Assembly: GCF_000017205.1 (NCBI RefSeq)
Contig: NC_009656.1
Coordinates: forward strand, 3,166,001 to 3,230,000
Direction: 5' to 3'
Source: Pseudomonas paraeruginosa PA7
Lineage (GTDB): Bacteria > Pseudomonadota > Gammaproteobacteria > Pseudomonadales > Pseudomonadaceae
DNA length: 64,000 bases
Shown here: piece by piece, positions 43,079 through 51,668 of the stretch
How positions within the stretch are numbered: position 1 is the first letter of the stretch
Layout: each line of letters opens with the position of its first letter
Program-made: the position numbers and the translations under genes
Notes under the pieces: model-generated
Database searches by the model: none
What the model was told of the DNA's origin: nothing
Seen by the model: only the letters and a program-made list of their open reading frames with translations

Positions 43079-44829
43079 CCGCAGCACCCGACTCGTTGTC
43101 CCTGCACGACCACGCGCTGGCTGGCGACGCCCAGCGGCACGCCATCGAATGCCTGCTCAACTGCTATCTGCGCGAGTATGCCCTGCCCCGTGGCGAGGCC
43201 TGCCTCGACGCGCGTGGCCAGGACCTGCCGATGAGCCTGCGCCAGCTCGCCGGCACCCGCGTCTGCATCGACCTGGCCGGCGGCCGCTTGGCGGTAGCCG
43301 CCGACCGCACCAGTGCGCTCGGTCGCTGCCGCTTCACCAGCGCGCCCTATTTCAAGGGTAACGGTCAGGGCTGGCGCCCCCTGGGAGTCATGGAACTGGC
43401 GCAATTGCTGCTGGCGCCCCTGGCCAGCGCGGAGCGCCATGGCGAGCTGATGGGGCAGATCCACAACAGCCTGAGCGTCACCCGGGTCTTCCTCCGTCAC
43501 GCGGTTCCGGCGCAGCAACTGCCGCAGGACAGCCTGCTGCGCTCGGAGCAGCACCAGGTCTGGGGCCATGCCTTGCATCCGACCCCGAAGAGTCGCGAGG
43601 GGGTTTCCCTGGAGTCCCTGCTGGCCTGTTCCCCGGAGGTCGGCGCGCGCTTCTCGCTGCACTGGTTCCAGGTCGATCCCTCGCTGTTCCGCCATCTGGG
43701 CGACGATCCGCGGGCGACCCTGCGCCAGTTGTCCGGCGAGGAGCATCTCTATCCGTGCCACCCCTGGGAGGTGCAACGCATCCTGGGCAACCCCCTGGTA
43801 CAACGCGCCATGTCGCGGGGACTGATGTCCTACAGGGGCGCGCTGGGCGCGCCGCTGTATCCGACCTCGTCGGTGCGTACCCTGTATCACCCCGAGCTTG
43901 CCTACTTCCTCAAGTTCTCGGTGCACGTGCGCCTGACCAACTGCATCCGCAAGAACGCCTGGTACGAACTCCACAGCGCAGTGGCCCTGACCCGCCTGCT
44001 GCGGCCGGCGATGGCCGACCTGGCCAGGCACCAGCCGGGCTTCGAACTGATGCCCGAGCCCGCCGCCAGTACCCTCGACCTGAGCGCGCTGGGCAGCGCC
44101 GAGCAAGCCCGCGAAGTCACCGAGTGCTTCGGTATCCTCTACCGCGGCAACTTCGATGCCGGCAGTCGCGAGGCCTATCGCCCGCAGGTCGCCATGGCGC
44201 TCTTCACCTGGGGCCTGGACGGCCACGGCATGTGCGCCTCGCGCCTGCGCCAGTGCGCGGCGCGGCTCGGCCTGGGGCGCGAGGAGACCGCCGCGCTGTG
44301 GCTGCAGCGCTATGCCGGCCTGCTGCTGGGTGGTGTGCTGCACTGCCTCTATCGCCAGGGGGTGGTCCTGGAACCCCATTTGCAGAACACCCTGCTCGGC
44401 TTCGACGACGATGGCCTGCCCTGCCGGGTCTGGGTCCGCGACCTGGAAGGCACCAAGCTGGTCGCCGGGCACTGGCCGGAAGAACGCCTGGCCGGGCTCG
44501 ACGAACGCACCCGCGCCTCCCTTTACTACAGCCCGGAGAAGGCCTGGAAACGGGTCGCCTATTGCGCGCTGGTGAATAACCTGGGCGAAGCGCTGTTCCA
44601 TCTTGCCGACGGCGACGCGGCGCTGGAGCGGCGCCTGTGGACACTGCTCGGCGAAGAACTGCGGGCGCAATGCGCGCGGCTCGGCAATCCCGCCGAGCTG
44701 AGCGGGCTGTGCGCCGGCGCCGCCCTGCCCAGCAAGGAAAACTTCATGACCCGCCTGTTGCAACGCGCCGACCGCGAGGCCGGCTATACCGCCCTGCCCA
44801 ATCCCCTGTTCCATGGAGACCGCGCATGA
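43075..44829 (+). CDS. Second NIS siderophore synthetase, PvsD-like
   Basis: A 584-residue member of the IucA/IucC family. Key motifs are HALHPTPKSREG near residue 163, YPCHPWEVQRI near 225, SSVRTLYHPELAYFLKFS (in part: RTLYHPELAYFLK) near 265, and EPHLQNTLLGF with VWVRDLEGTKLV near 440-465. The start at 43075 overlaps the MFS stop (ATGA) and its own stop overlaps the decarboxylase start. Two NIS enzymes in one operon match the two condensations needed to assemble citrate, ethanolamine and ketoglutarate units in vibrioferrin. Confidence 0.88.
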   Translation: MTAAPDSLSLHDHALAGDAQRHAIECLLNCYLREYALPRGEACLDARGQDLPMSLRQLAGTRVCIDLAGGRLAVAADRTSALGRCRFTSAPYFKGNGQGWRPLGVMELAQLLLAPLASAERHGELMGQIHNSLSVTRVFLRHAVPAQQLPQDSLLRSEQHQVWGHALHPTPKSREGVSLESLLACSPEVGARFSLHWFQVDPSLFRHLGDDPRATLRQLSGEEHLYPCHPWEVQRILGNPLVQRAMSRGLMSYRGALGAPLYPTSSVRTLYHPELAYFLKFSVHVRLTNCIRKNAWYELHSAVALTRLLRPAMADLARHQPGFELMPEPAASTLDLSALGSAEQAREVTECFGILYRGNFDAGSREAYRPQVAMALFTWGLDGHGMCASRLRQCAARLGLGREETAALWLQRYAGLLLGGVLHCLYRQGVVLEPHLQNTLLGFDDDGLPCRVWVRDLEGTKLVAGHWPEERLAGLDERTRASLYYSPEKAWKRVAYCALVNNLGEALFHLADGDAALERRLWTLLGEELRAQCARLGNPAELSGLCAGAALPSKENFMTRLLQRADREAGYTALPNPLFHGDRA

Positions 44830-46010
44830 ACCTGCCGCCACGCATACGCCTGGCCCTCGCCGACCTGCGTCGACAGCGCGAGGAGCCGCTCTGCGCCTAC
44901 CTGTACGACCTGCCGGCGCTGGCCGAACGGGTTCGCGCGATGCGCGCGGCGCTGCCGCCCGCATGCGAGCTTTTCTATGCCGCCAAGGCCAATCCGGAGG
45001 CAGCGATCCTGCGTACCCTGGCGCCGCTGGTCGACGGCTTCGAGGCAGCTTCCGGCGGCGAGCTGGCCTGGCTTCGCCAACATTGTCCGGAGCATCCGCT
45101 GATATTCGGCGGCCCCGGCAAACTGGAAAGCGAACTGGACGCCGCGCTGCTGGCCAACCTCGATGCCTTCCACGTCGAGAGCCTGCACGAGCTGCGCCGC
45201 CTGGCCAGCCTCGCCAGGCGGCGCGAGCGACGGATCCCGCTGTTGCTGCGGCTGAACCTGAAGCTGGACGAAACTCCCGACAGCCGCCTGGTCATGGGCG
45301 GCAAGCCGACGCCCTTCGGACTCGACGAGGAAGCGCTCGACGAGGCCCTGGCGCTGCTGCGCGAGGAGCCCGCGCTGGAGTTGAAGGGGCTGCACTTCCA
45401 CCTGCTTTCCCACCAGCTCGACGTGAGCGCCCACCTGCAACTGGTCCGCGCCTACTGCCGCGCCTTCCTGCGAATCGCTGGCGAATCGGGGTTGCCGTTG
45501 TCGCTGCTGAACGTCGGCGGCGGGATGGGCATCGACTACCGCGATTTCGCGCGCTCCTTCGACTGGTCGGGCTTCTGCGACGCCTTGCCGGCCCTCCTCG
45601 ACGAAGAAGGCATGGGGGGTATCCGCCTGCGCTTCGAGGTTGGCCGCTACATCGCCGCGCCATGCGGCTACTACGTGATGGAAGTGCTCGACATCAAGCG
45701 CAACCATGGCGAGCTTTTCGCCGTCGCCCGGGGCGGCACCCACCATTTCCGCACCCCCGCGGCGCAGGGTCACGACCATCCCTTCGTCGTCGTGCGCGGC
45801 GAGCGAGCCGCGGAAATCGAGGACCAGGCGGTGACCCTGGTCGGCCAGCTGTGCACGCCCAAGGACGTGCTGGCCCGGCGGCAGCCGGTCGCCGCCCTGG
45901 CCGTCGGCGACCTGCTGGTGTTCACCCTGGCCGGCGCCTACGCCTGGAACATCTCGCACCGCGACTTCCTCATGCATGAGCCGCCGCGGATGCTGTTCCT
46001 GCAGGACTAG
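44826..46010 (+). CDS. PLP-dependent group III decarboxylase, PvsE-like
   Basis: A 394-residue fold-type III decarboxylase related to diaminopimelate and ornithine decarboxylases. The PLP lysine is in FYAAKANPEAA near residue 55. GLHFHLLSHQ near 185 and NVGGGMGIDY near 225 form the PLP phosphate pocket, and the C-terminal GAYAWNISHRDF contains the second active-site region. In vibrioferrin and staphyloferrin B loci the homologous enzyme (PvsE, SbnH) decarboxylates an amino-acid unit already joined to citrate. It ends the operon and its stop overlaps the stop of the convergent DUF1911 gene by 4 bp. Confidence 0.85.
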   Translation: MNLPPRIRLALADLRRQREEPLCAYLYDLPALAERVRAMRAALPPACELFYAAKANPEAAILRTLAPLVDGFEAASGGELAWLRQHCPEHPLIFGGPGKLESELDAALLANLDAFHVESLHELRRLASLARRRERRIPLLLRLNLKLDETPDSRLVMGGKPTPFGLDEEALDEALALLREEPALELKGLHFHLLSHQLDVSAHLQLVRAYCRAFLRIAGESGLPLSLLNVGGGMGIDYRDFARSFDWSGFCDALPALLDEEGMGGIRLRFEVGRYIAAPCGYYVMEVLDIKRNHGELFAVARGGTHHFRTPAAQGHDHPFVVVRGERAAEIEDQAVTLVGQLCTPKDVLARRQPVAALAVGDLLVFTLAGAYAWNISHRDFLMHEPPRMLFLQD

Positions 46011-46891
46011 TCGCTGCCCTGCGCCCGGGCGTAGTCGACCAGATCGGCGAGGTAGTGCGGGGAGTCGCGCAGGGCCTTGTCGTCCCAGCCGTAGAGCACG
46101 CTCAGGGCCGACACTTCCATGGCCCACCAGCCCCAGGATTCGGGCCCGGCCAGGCGGCGGGTCTTTTTCTGGGCCTTGGGCGACAACTGGAAGAACTCCC
46201 GGTACTCGCGTTGCAGGTATGGCACCAGCGCCTGCGCGGCGCTGTCGTCCGGGGCTTCGAAGAACGCCCGGAGCTCGCCGAACGGTCGCGGATGGAAGGT
46301 TTCCCCGCTGGCCTCGACCAGGCCGAGGGCGGCCGCGCTCAGGTAGTCGAGAAGACGGTCGGTGTCGAACAGAAGAACTTCCTCGACCAACGCGGGAAGA
46401 AGGTCCTGGGCGTCGAGCAGCACGCCCATGGCCAGCAGCTGCAACGCGAACGGGTACTGGCCGCTGCGTGGCGCCAGGGCCGGGGTCGCTTCGAAGTTCT
46501 CCTCGCCCTGCTGCCGCAGGCTGTCGCGCGCGGCGCCGAGCAACCGCGCGTAATCCAGCCAGAGCGCCGCCGTTTCCCGGTAGACGGGGCGCAGCACGGC
46601 GCCCGGCAGGCCCCGGTCGATACCCTTGAGCAGCAGCGTGCTGGCATTCTCCGCGGCGCTGCCCCAGCTCCAGGCGCTCTCCAGCGCCGCATACCCCTGC
46701 ACCGCGCCAGGCTGCCGGTAGGCGTGGCTCCGGGAAAAGCGTTCGAGTGCGCCGAACAGGCCACGCCAGTCGGCGTTCCAGTCGGCAAGGTCGAGGTTTC
46801 GTCGTGGAACCGCGGCGGTGCGGGCGAGATCGCGCCACTGCGGCAGGGCGTCGGCGAGCTGGTTGTCCAGGGCGGGTGTCGGTGCGTACAT
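46007..46891 (-). CDS. DUF1910/DUF1911 protein, PoNi-type immunity-like, orphan
   Basis: A helical protein of 294 residues from the ATG at 46891; starts at 46909 or 46963 are also open. The C-terminal signature SWGWWAMEVSALSVLYGWDD (in part: WGWWAMEVSALSVLYGWDD) followed by DSPHYLADLVDYA is DUF1911. This domain occurs in PoNi immunity proteins that neutralise PoNe DNase toxins of polymorphic and type VI systems. The 294-residue form fits my memory of the crystallised P. aeruginosa protein PA2201. No toxin, VgrG or adaptor gene is nearby, so it is an orphan here. The immunity role is by family only. Confidence 0.7.
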   Translation of the reverse strand: MYAPTPALDNQLADALPQWRDLARTAAVPRRNLDLADWNADWRGLFGALERFSRSHAYRQPGAVQGYAALESAWSWGSAAENASTLLLKGIDRGLPGAVLRPVYRETAALWLDYARLLGAARDSLRQQGEENFEATPALAPRSGQYPFALQLLAMGVLLDAQDLLPALVEEVLLFDTDRLLDYLSAAALGLVEASGETFHPRPFGELRAFFEAPDDSAAQALVPYLQREYREFFQLSPKAQKKTRRLAGPESWGWWAMEVSALSVLYGWDDKALRDSPHYLADLVDYARAQGSD

Positions 46892-47052
46892 GCGGCGGCC
46901 TGTAGTCATCGCGGCCGTTTCCGGCCGATCCGTGCGATCCGGGGCGGCCGTCCGGGCCTCCACCGGTGTGGAGCGGCGATGCTAGCGCAGCCGCCTGTTC
47001 CGCGAAAAGCCGCCACCCTGCAACGCTCCCCCGGCACGCTCGTCGCACGGAT

Positions 47053-48654
47053 TCATGGCCGCATGCGGGCGGGGGGATCCCGGTAATAGGCGAGAAAGGC
47101 CTCAAGCGCCAACGCCCTGCCGAAGTGCCAGCCCTGGCCGAGGGCTTCGGGCGAGCGGCGCGAGACGTAGTCCGCCTGGGCCTGGGTTTCGATTCCTTCG
47201 ACCACCACGCCGATCTGCAACTGTTCGGCCATCGAGCAGAGCTTGTCGAAGATCAGCTCGACGGCTTCGCTTTCGCCGATCGACTGGGTGAAGACCTTGT
47301 CGATCTTGATCGCGTCCACCGGCAGGTTGGCCAGGTAGACCAGATTCGAGTGGCCGGTGCCGAAGTCGTCCACGTAGATCTTCAGGCCCAGCTCGCGCAG
47401 GCGGTTCATCCCCGCCAGCAGGCAGACCTGGGCCTCGGTGGTGCGTTCGGTCAGCTCCAGGGCGACCTGTGCAGGCAGCACGCGCTCGCGGGCCATCTGG
47501 CGGATGGCGAAGTCGATGAATCCGGGATTGGCGATGTCCTTGCCGGTCACGTTGATGCTGACATAGAACCCCGGCTCCTTTCTCAGCAGCGGGCCCAGCT
47601 GCCTGAGGGCACGGCGGAAGACGAAGCGGGTCAGCAACTGGATGTCGCCGCTTTCTTCCAGGGCGCCGATGAATATGTCGGGAGACACCCGGCCCAGGCT
47701 GCTGTCGGTCCAGCGCGCCAGGGCTTCGACGCCGATGCAGCGGCCGTCCGCCAGGCGCACGATCGGCTGGTAGTGCACCTCCAGCGCCTCGCGCTTCAAC
47801 GCGCGCAGGAGCCTGGCGGGAAGCTTCTCGTCGCTGAGGAAGCCGAACAGGTAGCTCAGCAGCAACATGACCCCGAAGAACAGCCCGCCGCCCATCGCCG
47901 CGGCCATGGCGGCGCGGTCCGGCTCGGTGTTCAGCAGGCCGCGCTCGCGCAGGTGGGAGACCACGCAGAGGTCCTGGTCCGGCTCGCAGCGGCTTGCCTG
48001 GCGGGCGCCGGAGACTTCCGGCCAAGCGGGCCTGCCGGGCATCTCCGGGGCCGGGCGCTGCTCACCGGCGAAGCGGTGGTAGATGTAGTCGCCGTTGGCC
48101 GAGACGGCGGCGGCGGAGATGCCGGCGTCCGGGTGGTCGACGTCGAAATAGGCATGCGGGGCGATGAACACGATGGCGTTGCCGCGGGCGACCAGGCCGG
48201 TCGGCAGCACCTGCAGCGGCAACGGCATGCCCTCGGACCAGAAGCGGGTGCCGGCGCGGTCGACCCGGTCGGGTGCGGACAGCCCCCAGGGCGCGCGCAA
48301 GCGGCCGCGCACCCCGGTACAGATCACCTGGTTGCCGCTGATCCGGCCGACGTCGCTCATGAAACGCGACTCGAGCACGATCGAGCGCAGCATCTCCAGG
48401 TCGCGGTCGCTGCAGGCCGGCGCGCTGCCGGCGTTCATCTCGGCGAGCATCTGGTCGGCCGCCGAGGAGATCTCCAGCGCCCGCTCCAGGGCCATTTCGG
48501 TATAGGACGCCAGGTGCGCCCCGTCGTGCTGGCGATCCAGCTCGTTGATCACGAAGATCCCGCAGACGCCGCCCACCAGGGTGGTGGTGAACAGGATCAG
48601 CAGGATCCGTTGCCAGTCGATCCGGCCTTCGACAGCCGTCCCACGCTCGGACAT
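47053..48654 (-). CDS. CSS-motif EAL-domain c-di-GMP phosphodiesterase
   Basis: A 533-residue inner-membrane enzyme. One N-terminal helix (about 15-37), a periplasmic CSS-type redox-sensing domain with cysteines in PACSDRD and VICTG, and a second helix near 245-265 precede a C-terminal EAL domain. Catalytic motifs are complete: VEALARW for the EAL glutamate, NVTG, ELTERTTE, IYVDDFGTGHSN, IKIDK and VVEGIETQ. It should hydrolyse c-di-GMP, with activity tuned by disulfide formation in the periplasm through DsbA/DsbB, as known for the family. I recall it as PA2200. Confidence 0.9.
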   Translation of the reverse strand: MSERGTAVEGRIDWQRILLILFTTTLVGGVCGIFVINELDRQHDGAHLASYTEMALERALEISSAADQMLAEMNAGSAPACSDRDLEMLRSIVLESRFMSDVGRISGNQVICTGVRGRLRAPWGLSAPDRVDRAGTRFWSEGMPLPLQVLPTGLVARGNAIVFIAPHAYFDVDHPDAGISAAAVSANGDYIYHRFAGEQRPAPEMPGRPAWPEVSGARQASRCEPDQDLCVVSHLRERGLLNTEPDRAAMAAAMGGGLFFGVMLLLSYLFGFLSDEKLPARLLRALKREALEVHYQPIVRLADGRCIGVEALARWTDSSLGRVSPDIFIGALEESGDIQLLTRFVFRRALRQLGPLLRKEPGFYVSINVTGKDIANPGFIDFAIRQMARERVLPAQVALELTERTTEAQVCLLAGMNRLRELGLKIYVDDFGTGHSNLVYLANLPVDAIKIDKVFTQSIGESEAVELIFDKLCSMAEQLQIGVVVEGIETQAQADYVSRRSPEALGQGWHFGRALALEAFLAYYRDPPARMRP

Positions 48655-48739
48655 ACCTTCTTCCCGATGAAAGAATTGATGGAAAGCACGTCAGATTGCC
48701 GAACAGCTTCACGGGCCGGGGGCCGTGCGAAGAACCTTC

Positions 48740-49615
48740 TCAGATTTGTCCCGATCGTGACAACGCTACCTTCGCCAGCGCCGTCCAGTCCGATTCCCCG
48801 TCGCCATGGGCGATGGCCTCCAGCAGCACATCGTGCAGCAGGCTGGCCAGCGGCAACGGTACGTTGCGGCTCTTGCCGGCGGACAGCGCCAGGTCGACGT
48901 CCTTCAGCCCGAGGACCAGGCGGAAGCCGGCGGGAGTGAAGCGCTGCTCGACGATCTGCGGACCGTAGTTGCGGTAGACAGGCGCATCGAACAGCGTCGA
49001 GGACATGAGTTCCATGAAGCGTCCGGGGTCGACGCCCAGGCGTTTCACCAGGGCGACGCTCTCGCCCATGCTTTCGATGGCGCTGGCGATCATGAAGTTA
49101 CCAGAGATCTTCACCGCCATTGCGCTGAGTGGATCTTTTCCGAAAAACCATGTCTTCTGTCCCATAATCTCCAGCAGCGGCTTGACATGCTCGATGGCCT
49201 CCTCCGGGCCACCGACGACGATGTTCAGCCTGCCGGCGGCGGCCACGTCGGTGCGCCCGAACACCGGCGCGGCGACGAACGCCAGCCCCAGGCGCCGGTG
49301 CTCTGCGGCGAGCGCCTCGACGCAGTCGATCGACAGCGTCGACATGCTCAGATGGATGAGACCGGGACGCGCCCGTTCGAGCACGCCGCTGTCGAGCAGT
49401 ACCCCGCGGGTCGCCTGGTCGTCCGCCAGCATGCTGATGACCACGTCCAGGCCGAACAGCTCGGCGGCCTCGCCCGCCCTGGCGGCGCCCAGCGCCAGCA
49501 GCGGCTCGCAGGCCGCCGCGGAACGATTCCAGACCGTGACCTCGAGCCCCGCCTGTACCAGGCGGGTGGCCATCGCCGAGCCCATGCCGCCCAACCCGAG
49601 AAAACCGACTTTCAT
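48740..49615 (-). CDS. Beta-hydroxyacid dehydrogenase (3-hydroxyisobutyrate dehydrogenase family)
   Basis: A 291-residue NAD(P)-dependent dehydrogenase. The Rossmann motif GFLGLGGMGSAMA is at residues 4-16, the substrate-binding segment is FVAAPVFGR near 112 (a variant of DAPVSGG), and the catalytic lysine is in MAVKISGNFM near 168. These features define the 3-hydroxyisobutyrate / 6-phosphogluconate dehydrogenase superfamily. The substrate is probably a short beta-hydroxy acid or succinic semialdehyde, but it is not fixed by sequence. It lies 130 bp downstream of the MDR oxidoreductase gene. The gap has a 14-bp palindrome at 49682-49695 and no gene. Confidence 0.82.
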   Translation of the reverse strand: MKVGFLGLGGMGSAMATRLVQAGLEVTVWNRSAAACEPLLALGAARAGEAAELFGLDVVISMLADDQATRGVLLDSGVLERARPGLIHLSMSTLSIDCVEALAAEHRRLGLAFVAAPVFGRTDVAAAGRLNIVVGGPEEAIEHVKPLLEIMGQKTWFFGKDPLSAMAVKISGNFMIASAIESMGESVALVKRLGVDPGRFMELMSSTLFDAPVYRNYGPQIVEQRFTPAGFRLVLGLKDVDLALSAGKSRNVPLPLASLLHDVLLEAIAHGDGESDWTALAKVALSRSGQI

Positions 49616-49745
49616 TTGCGTGACTCCTTATTGGTCGTGGGTCTCAACCCGGAATGGTGGTGGTGCGGGACGCCTCGTCCAGCTCCTCGAGGAGCAACGC
49701 CCGGCGCTTCCCCCCGCAGGCCGCCGAGCGCCTGGGTCGGCCGGC

Positions 49746-50783
49746 TCATGCGTCGGCTCCGACGCGGATCACCAGCTTGCCGAAGTTGCGTCCCTGGAGC
49801 AGGCCGAAGAACGCCTCGGGGGCGTTCTCGAGACCGTCGACCCGCTCCTCGCGATACTGGATGCGGCCCTCGGTGATCCATTGCGACATGTCGCGCTGGA
49901 ACTCGCCGTAGCGATGACCGTAGTCGTCGAAGATGATGAAGCCCTGCACCTTGATGCGCTTGCGCAGGATGGTGCCCATCAGCGCCGGCAGGCGGTCCGG
50001 CCCCGGCGGCAGGTCGGTGTCGTTGTAGTGGGCGACGATGCCGCATACCGGGATCCGCGCCTTGGCGTTGAGCAGGGGGAATACCGCGTCGAAGACCTTG
50101 CCGCCGACGTTCTCGTAGTAGATGTCGATGCCTTGCGGGCAGGCTTCGGCCAGGCGCTCGGCGAAATCCGCGGCATGGTGGTCGAGGCAGGCATCGAAAC
50201 CCAGGACCTCGACCGCGTGGCGGCATTTCTGCGCGCCGCCGGCGACGCCGATCACCGTGCAGCCCTTGAGCTTGCCGATCTGTCCGACGGTGGCGCCGAC
50301 CGGGCCGGTGGCGGCGGCCACCACGAGGGTTTCGCCGGTCCGGGGCTGGCCGATGTCGAGCAGGCCCATGTAGGCGGTGAAGCCGGGCATGCCGAGCACG
50401 CCCAGGGCATGGGACGGATGTTCCGGGGCCTCGCCCAGCCGGGCCAGACCGCTGCCGTCGGACAGCGCATAGTCCTGCCAGCCGTTGGCCGAAAGCACCC
50501 AGTCGCCGACCTTGAAGTCGGCATGCTTGGATGCCTGCACCCGGCTCACCGTGCCGCCGACCATCACCGCGCCGAGCTCCACCGGCGGTGCATAGGACGG
50601 TGCGTCGCTCATCCGTCCGCGCATGTACGGGTCGAGCGACAGGTAGACGGTGCGCAGCAGCACCTGGCCGGCGCCGGGTTGCGGCACCGGGACCTGCTCC
50701 AGGCGGAAGTTTTCCCGGGTCGGGGCGCCGTGGGGGCGCGACGCGAGGACGATACGGCGGTTGACCTGCGTGGATTGGGACAT
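49746..50783 (-). CDS. NADP-dependent zinc-independent MDR oxidoreductase (PtgR/CurA-like)
   Basis: A 345-residue medium-chain reductase of the leukotriene B4 12-hydroxydehydrogenase / CurA group. LSLDPYMRGRMSD near residue 50 is the family signature, and the nucleotide-binding loop is VVAAATGPVGATVGQIGK (in part: AATGPVGATVGQ) near 160. No zinc-binding cysteine set is present. Such enzymes reduce alpha,beta-unsaturated carbonyls. An operator-like repeat at 50835-50851 lies 52 bp before the start and matches one before the TetR gene, so it is probably induced by reactive electrophiles. Confidence 0.85.
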   Translation of the reverse strand: MSQSTQVNRRIVLASRPHGAPTRENFRLEQVPVPQPGAGQVLLRTVYLSLDPYMRGRMSDAPSYAPPVELGAVMVGGTVSRVQASKHADFKVGDWVLSANGWQDYALSDGSGLARLGEAPEHPSHALGVLGMPGFTAYMGLLDIGQPRTGETLVVAAATGPVGATVGQIGKLKGCTVIGVAGGAQKCRHAVEVLGFDACLDHHAADFAERLAEACPQGIDIYYENVGGKVFDAVFPLLNAKARIPVCGIVAHYNDTDLPPGPDRLPALMGTILRKRIKVQGFIIFDDYGHRYGEFQRDMSQWITEGRIQYREERVDGLENAPEAFFGLLQGRNFGKLVIRVGADA

Positions 50784-50834
50784 TTCCAGGCTCCTCTGTC
50801 TGACGCTGCACGGCCGGTGCCGTGCAGGTTGAAA

Positions 50835-50851
50835 CTAGACCAGTCGACTAG
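50835..50851. promoter_or_regulatory. TetR operator before the MDR oxidoreductase gene
   Basis: CTAGACCAGTCGACTAG is an imperfect palindrome that shares TAGACCAGTCG and CTAG with the site at 51515-51531. The TAGAC half-site is typical of NemR-like TetR operators. It lies 52 bp before the reductase start codon. Confidence 0.65.
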
Positions 50852-50860
50852 CTGCGGGCG

Positions 50861-50890
50861 GAAAAAATACCCGCCTCTTCCGGGGCGGGT
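50861..50890 (-). terminator. Intrinsic terminator of the TetR gene
   Basis: On the minus strand the stem ACCCGCC/GGCGGGT (50869-50875 with 50884-50890) is followed by a run of T (plus-strand A at 50862-50867). It lies 20 bp after the regulator stop and before the oxidoreductase promoter, so the two genes are separate units. Confidence 0.85.
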
Positions 50891-50909
50891 CTTCTTGGTC
50901 TCGCGAAAC

Positions 50910-51494
50910 TCAGGGCTCCAACTGGCTCCTGGTGGTTTCCATCGCGCTTTCCAGCGGACCGGGATGACGATGCAGCTTGCTCAGCAGGCTCGCCCCCAGC
51001 CACAGCTGGTACAGGGCGCTGGCCTTGCGACGGGCGTCGCAGGGCGCGAGGGAAGCGTCCGCGCGGCCCTGTTCGATGCACCCGGCGAGTCGCTCGATGA
51101 TCCCGTCCGAACCGTCGCGCAGGGTGATCCGCATGCTCTCGGAAAGATCCGCGACCTCGGCGCTGAGCTTGACCACCAGGCACCTCTGCTCGTCGCAGGG
51201 AGTGCGGGAGTTGTCCAGCCACTTCTGCCAGTAGCTCATCAGCCGCTCGCGGCCATTCAGCCCGGGAGCGGCGAAGCGCTGGTCCATGTCCGCCAGGTAG
51301 GCGCGGAAGTAGTCTTCCAGCAGGGCCTGGCCGAACTGCTCCTTGGACTTGAAGTAGTGATAGAACGAGCCCTTGGGCACGCCCGCGGTCTGCAGGATTT
51401 CGTTGAGGCCGACTCCGGAGAAGCCTTTGACCGCCATGATCCGGTATCCGGTATCGAGCAGATGCTGGCGGGTATCGTCGTAGCTGGTTTTCAT
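50910..51494 (-). CDS. TetR-family regulator (NemR-like)
   Basis: A repressor of about 194 residues from the ATG at 51494. The N-terminal helix-turn-helix is GFSGVGLNEILQTAGVPKGSFYHYF (in part: EILQTAGVPKGSFYHYF), which belongs to the subgroup that includes NemR and AcuR. The C-terminal ligand domain contains the pair of cysteines in TPCDEQRCLVVKL, a position where NemR-like regulators sense electrophiles by cysteine modification. Twin operators at its own promoter and at the downstream reductase promoter indicate autoregulation and control of that enzyme. I recall it as PA2196. Confidence 0.85.
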   Translation of the reverse strand: MKTSYDDTRQHLLDTGYRIMAVKGFSGVGLNEILQTAGVPKGSFYHYFKSKEQFGQALLEDYFRAYLADMDQRFAAPGLNGRERLMSYWQKWLDNSRTPCDEQRCLVVKLSAEVADLSESMRITLRDGSDGIIERLAGCIEQGRADASLAPCDARRKASALYQLWLGASLLSKLHRHPGPLESAMETTRSQLEP

Positions 51495-51514
51495 GGGGCG
51501 CACGGTAGCTTGAA

Positions 51515-51531
51515 TTAGACCAGTCGTCTAG
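51515..51531. promoter_or_regulatory. TetR operator at the regulator's own promoter
   Basis: TTAGACCAGTCGTCTAG shares 15 of 17 bases with the site at 50835-50851, including TAGACCAGTCG. It lies 21 bp before the regulator start codon, so autorepression is expected. Confidence 0.65.
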
Positions 51532-51668
51532 TGGGCTTTCCGGGTGAGCATACAACCGCCGCCATGTCCGCCGGCAAGCGTGGCGCGTTTCCCGCCAGCG
51601 CCCTGCCCCGGCGACCGAGTGGAGCGCGGCATGCCCCGCTCCGCCCGGTGCCTGTCGCCACCACGAAG

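Noticed and set aside
44784-47105. A 773-codon minus-strand frame opposite the decarboxylase.
   Set aside because: It is antisense to a gene with a clear PLP site and in another frame than the DUF1911 gene; low-complexity composition.
49682-49695. A 14-bp perfect palindrome GCTCCTCGAGGAGC downstream of the MDR gene.
   Set aside because: Too short and GC-rich to be significant alone, without a T-run or repeated copy elsewhere in the window.
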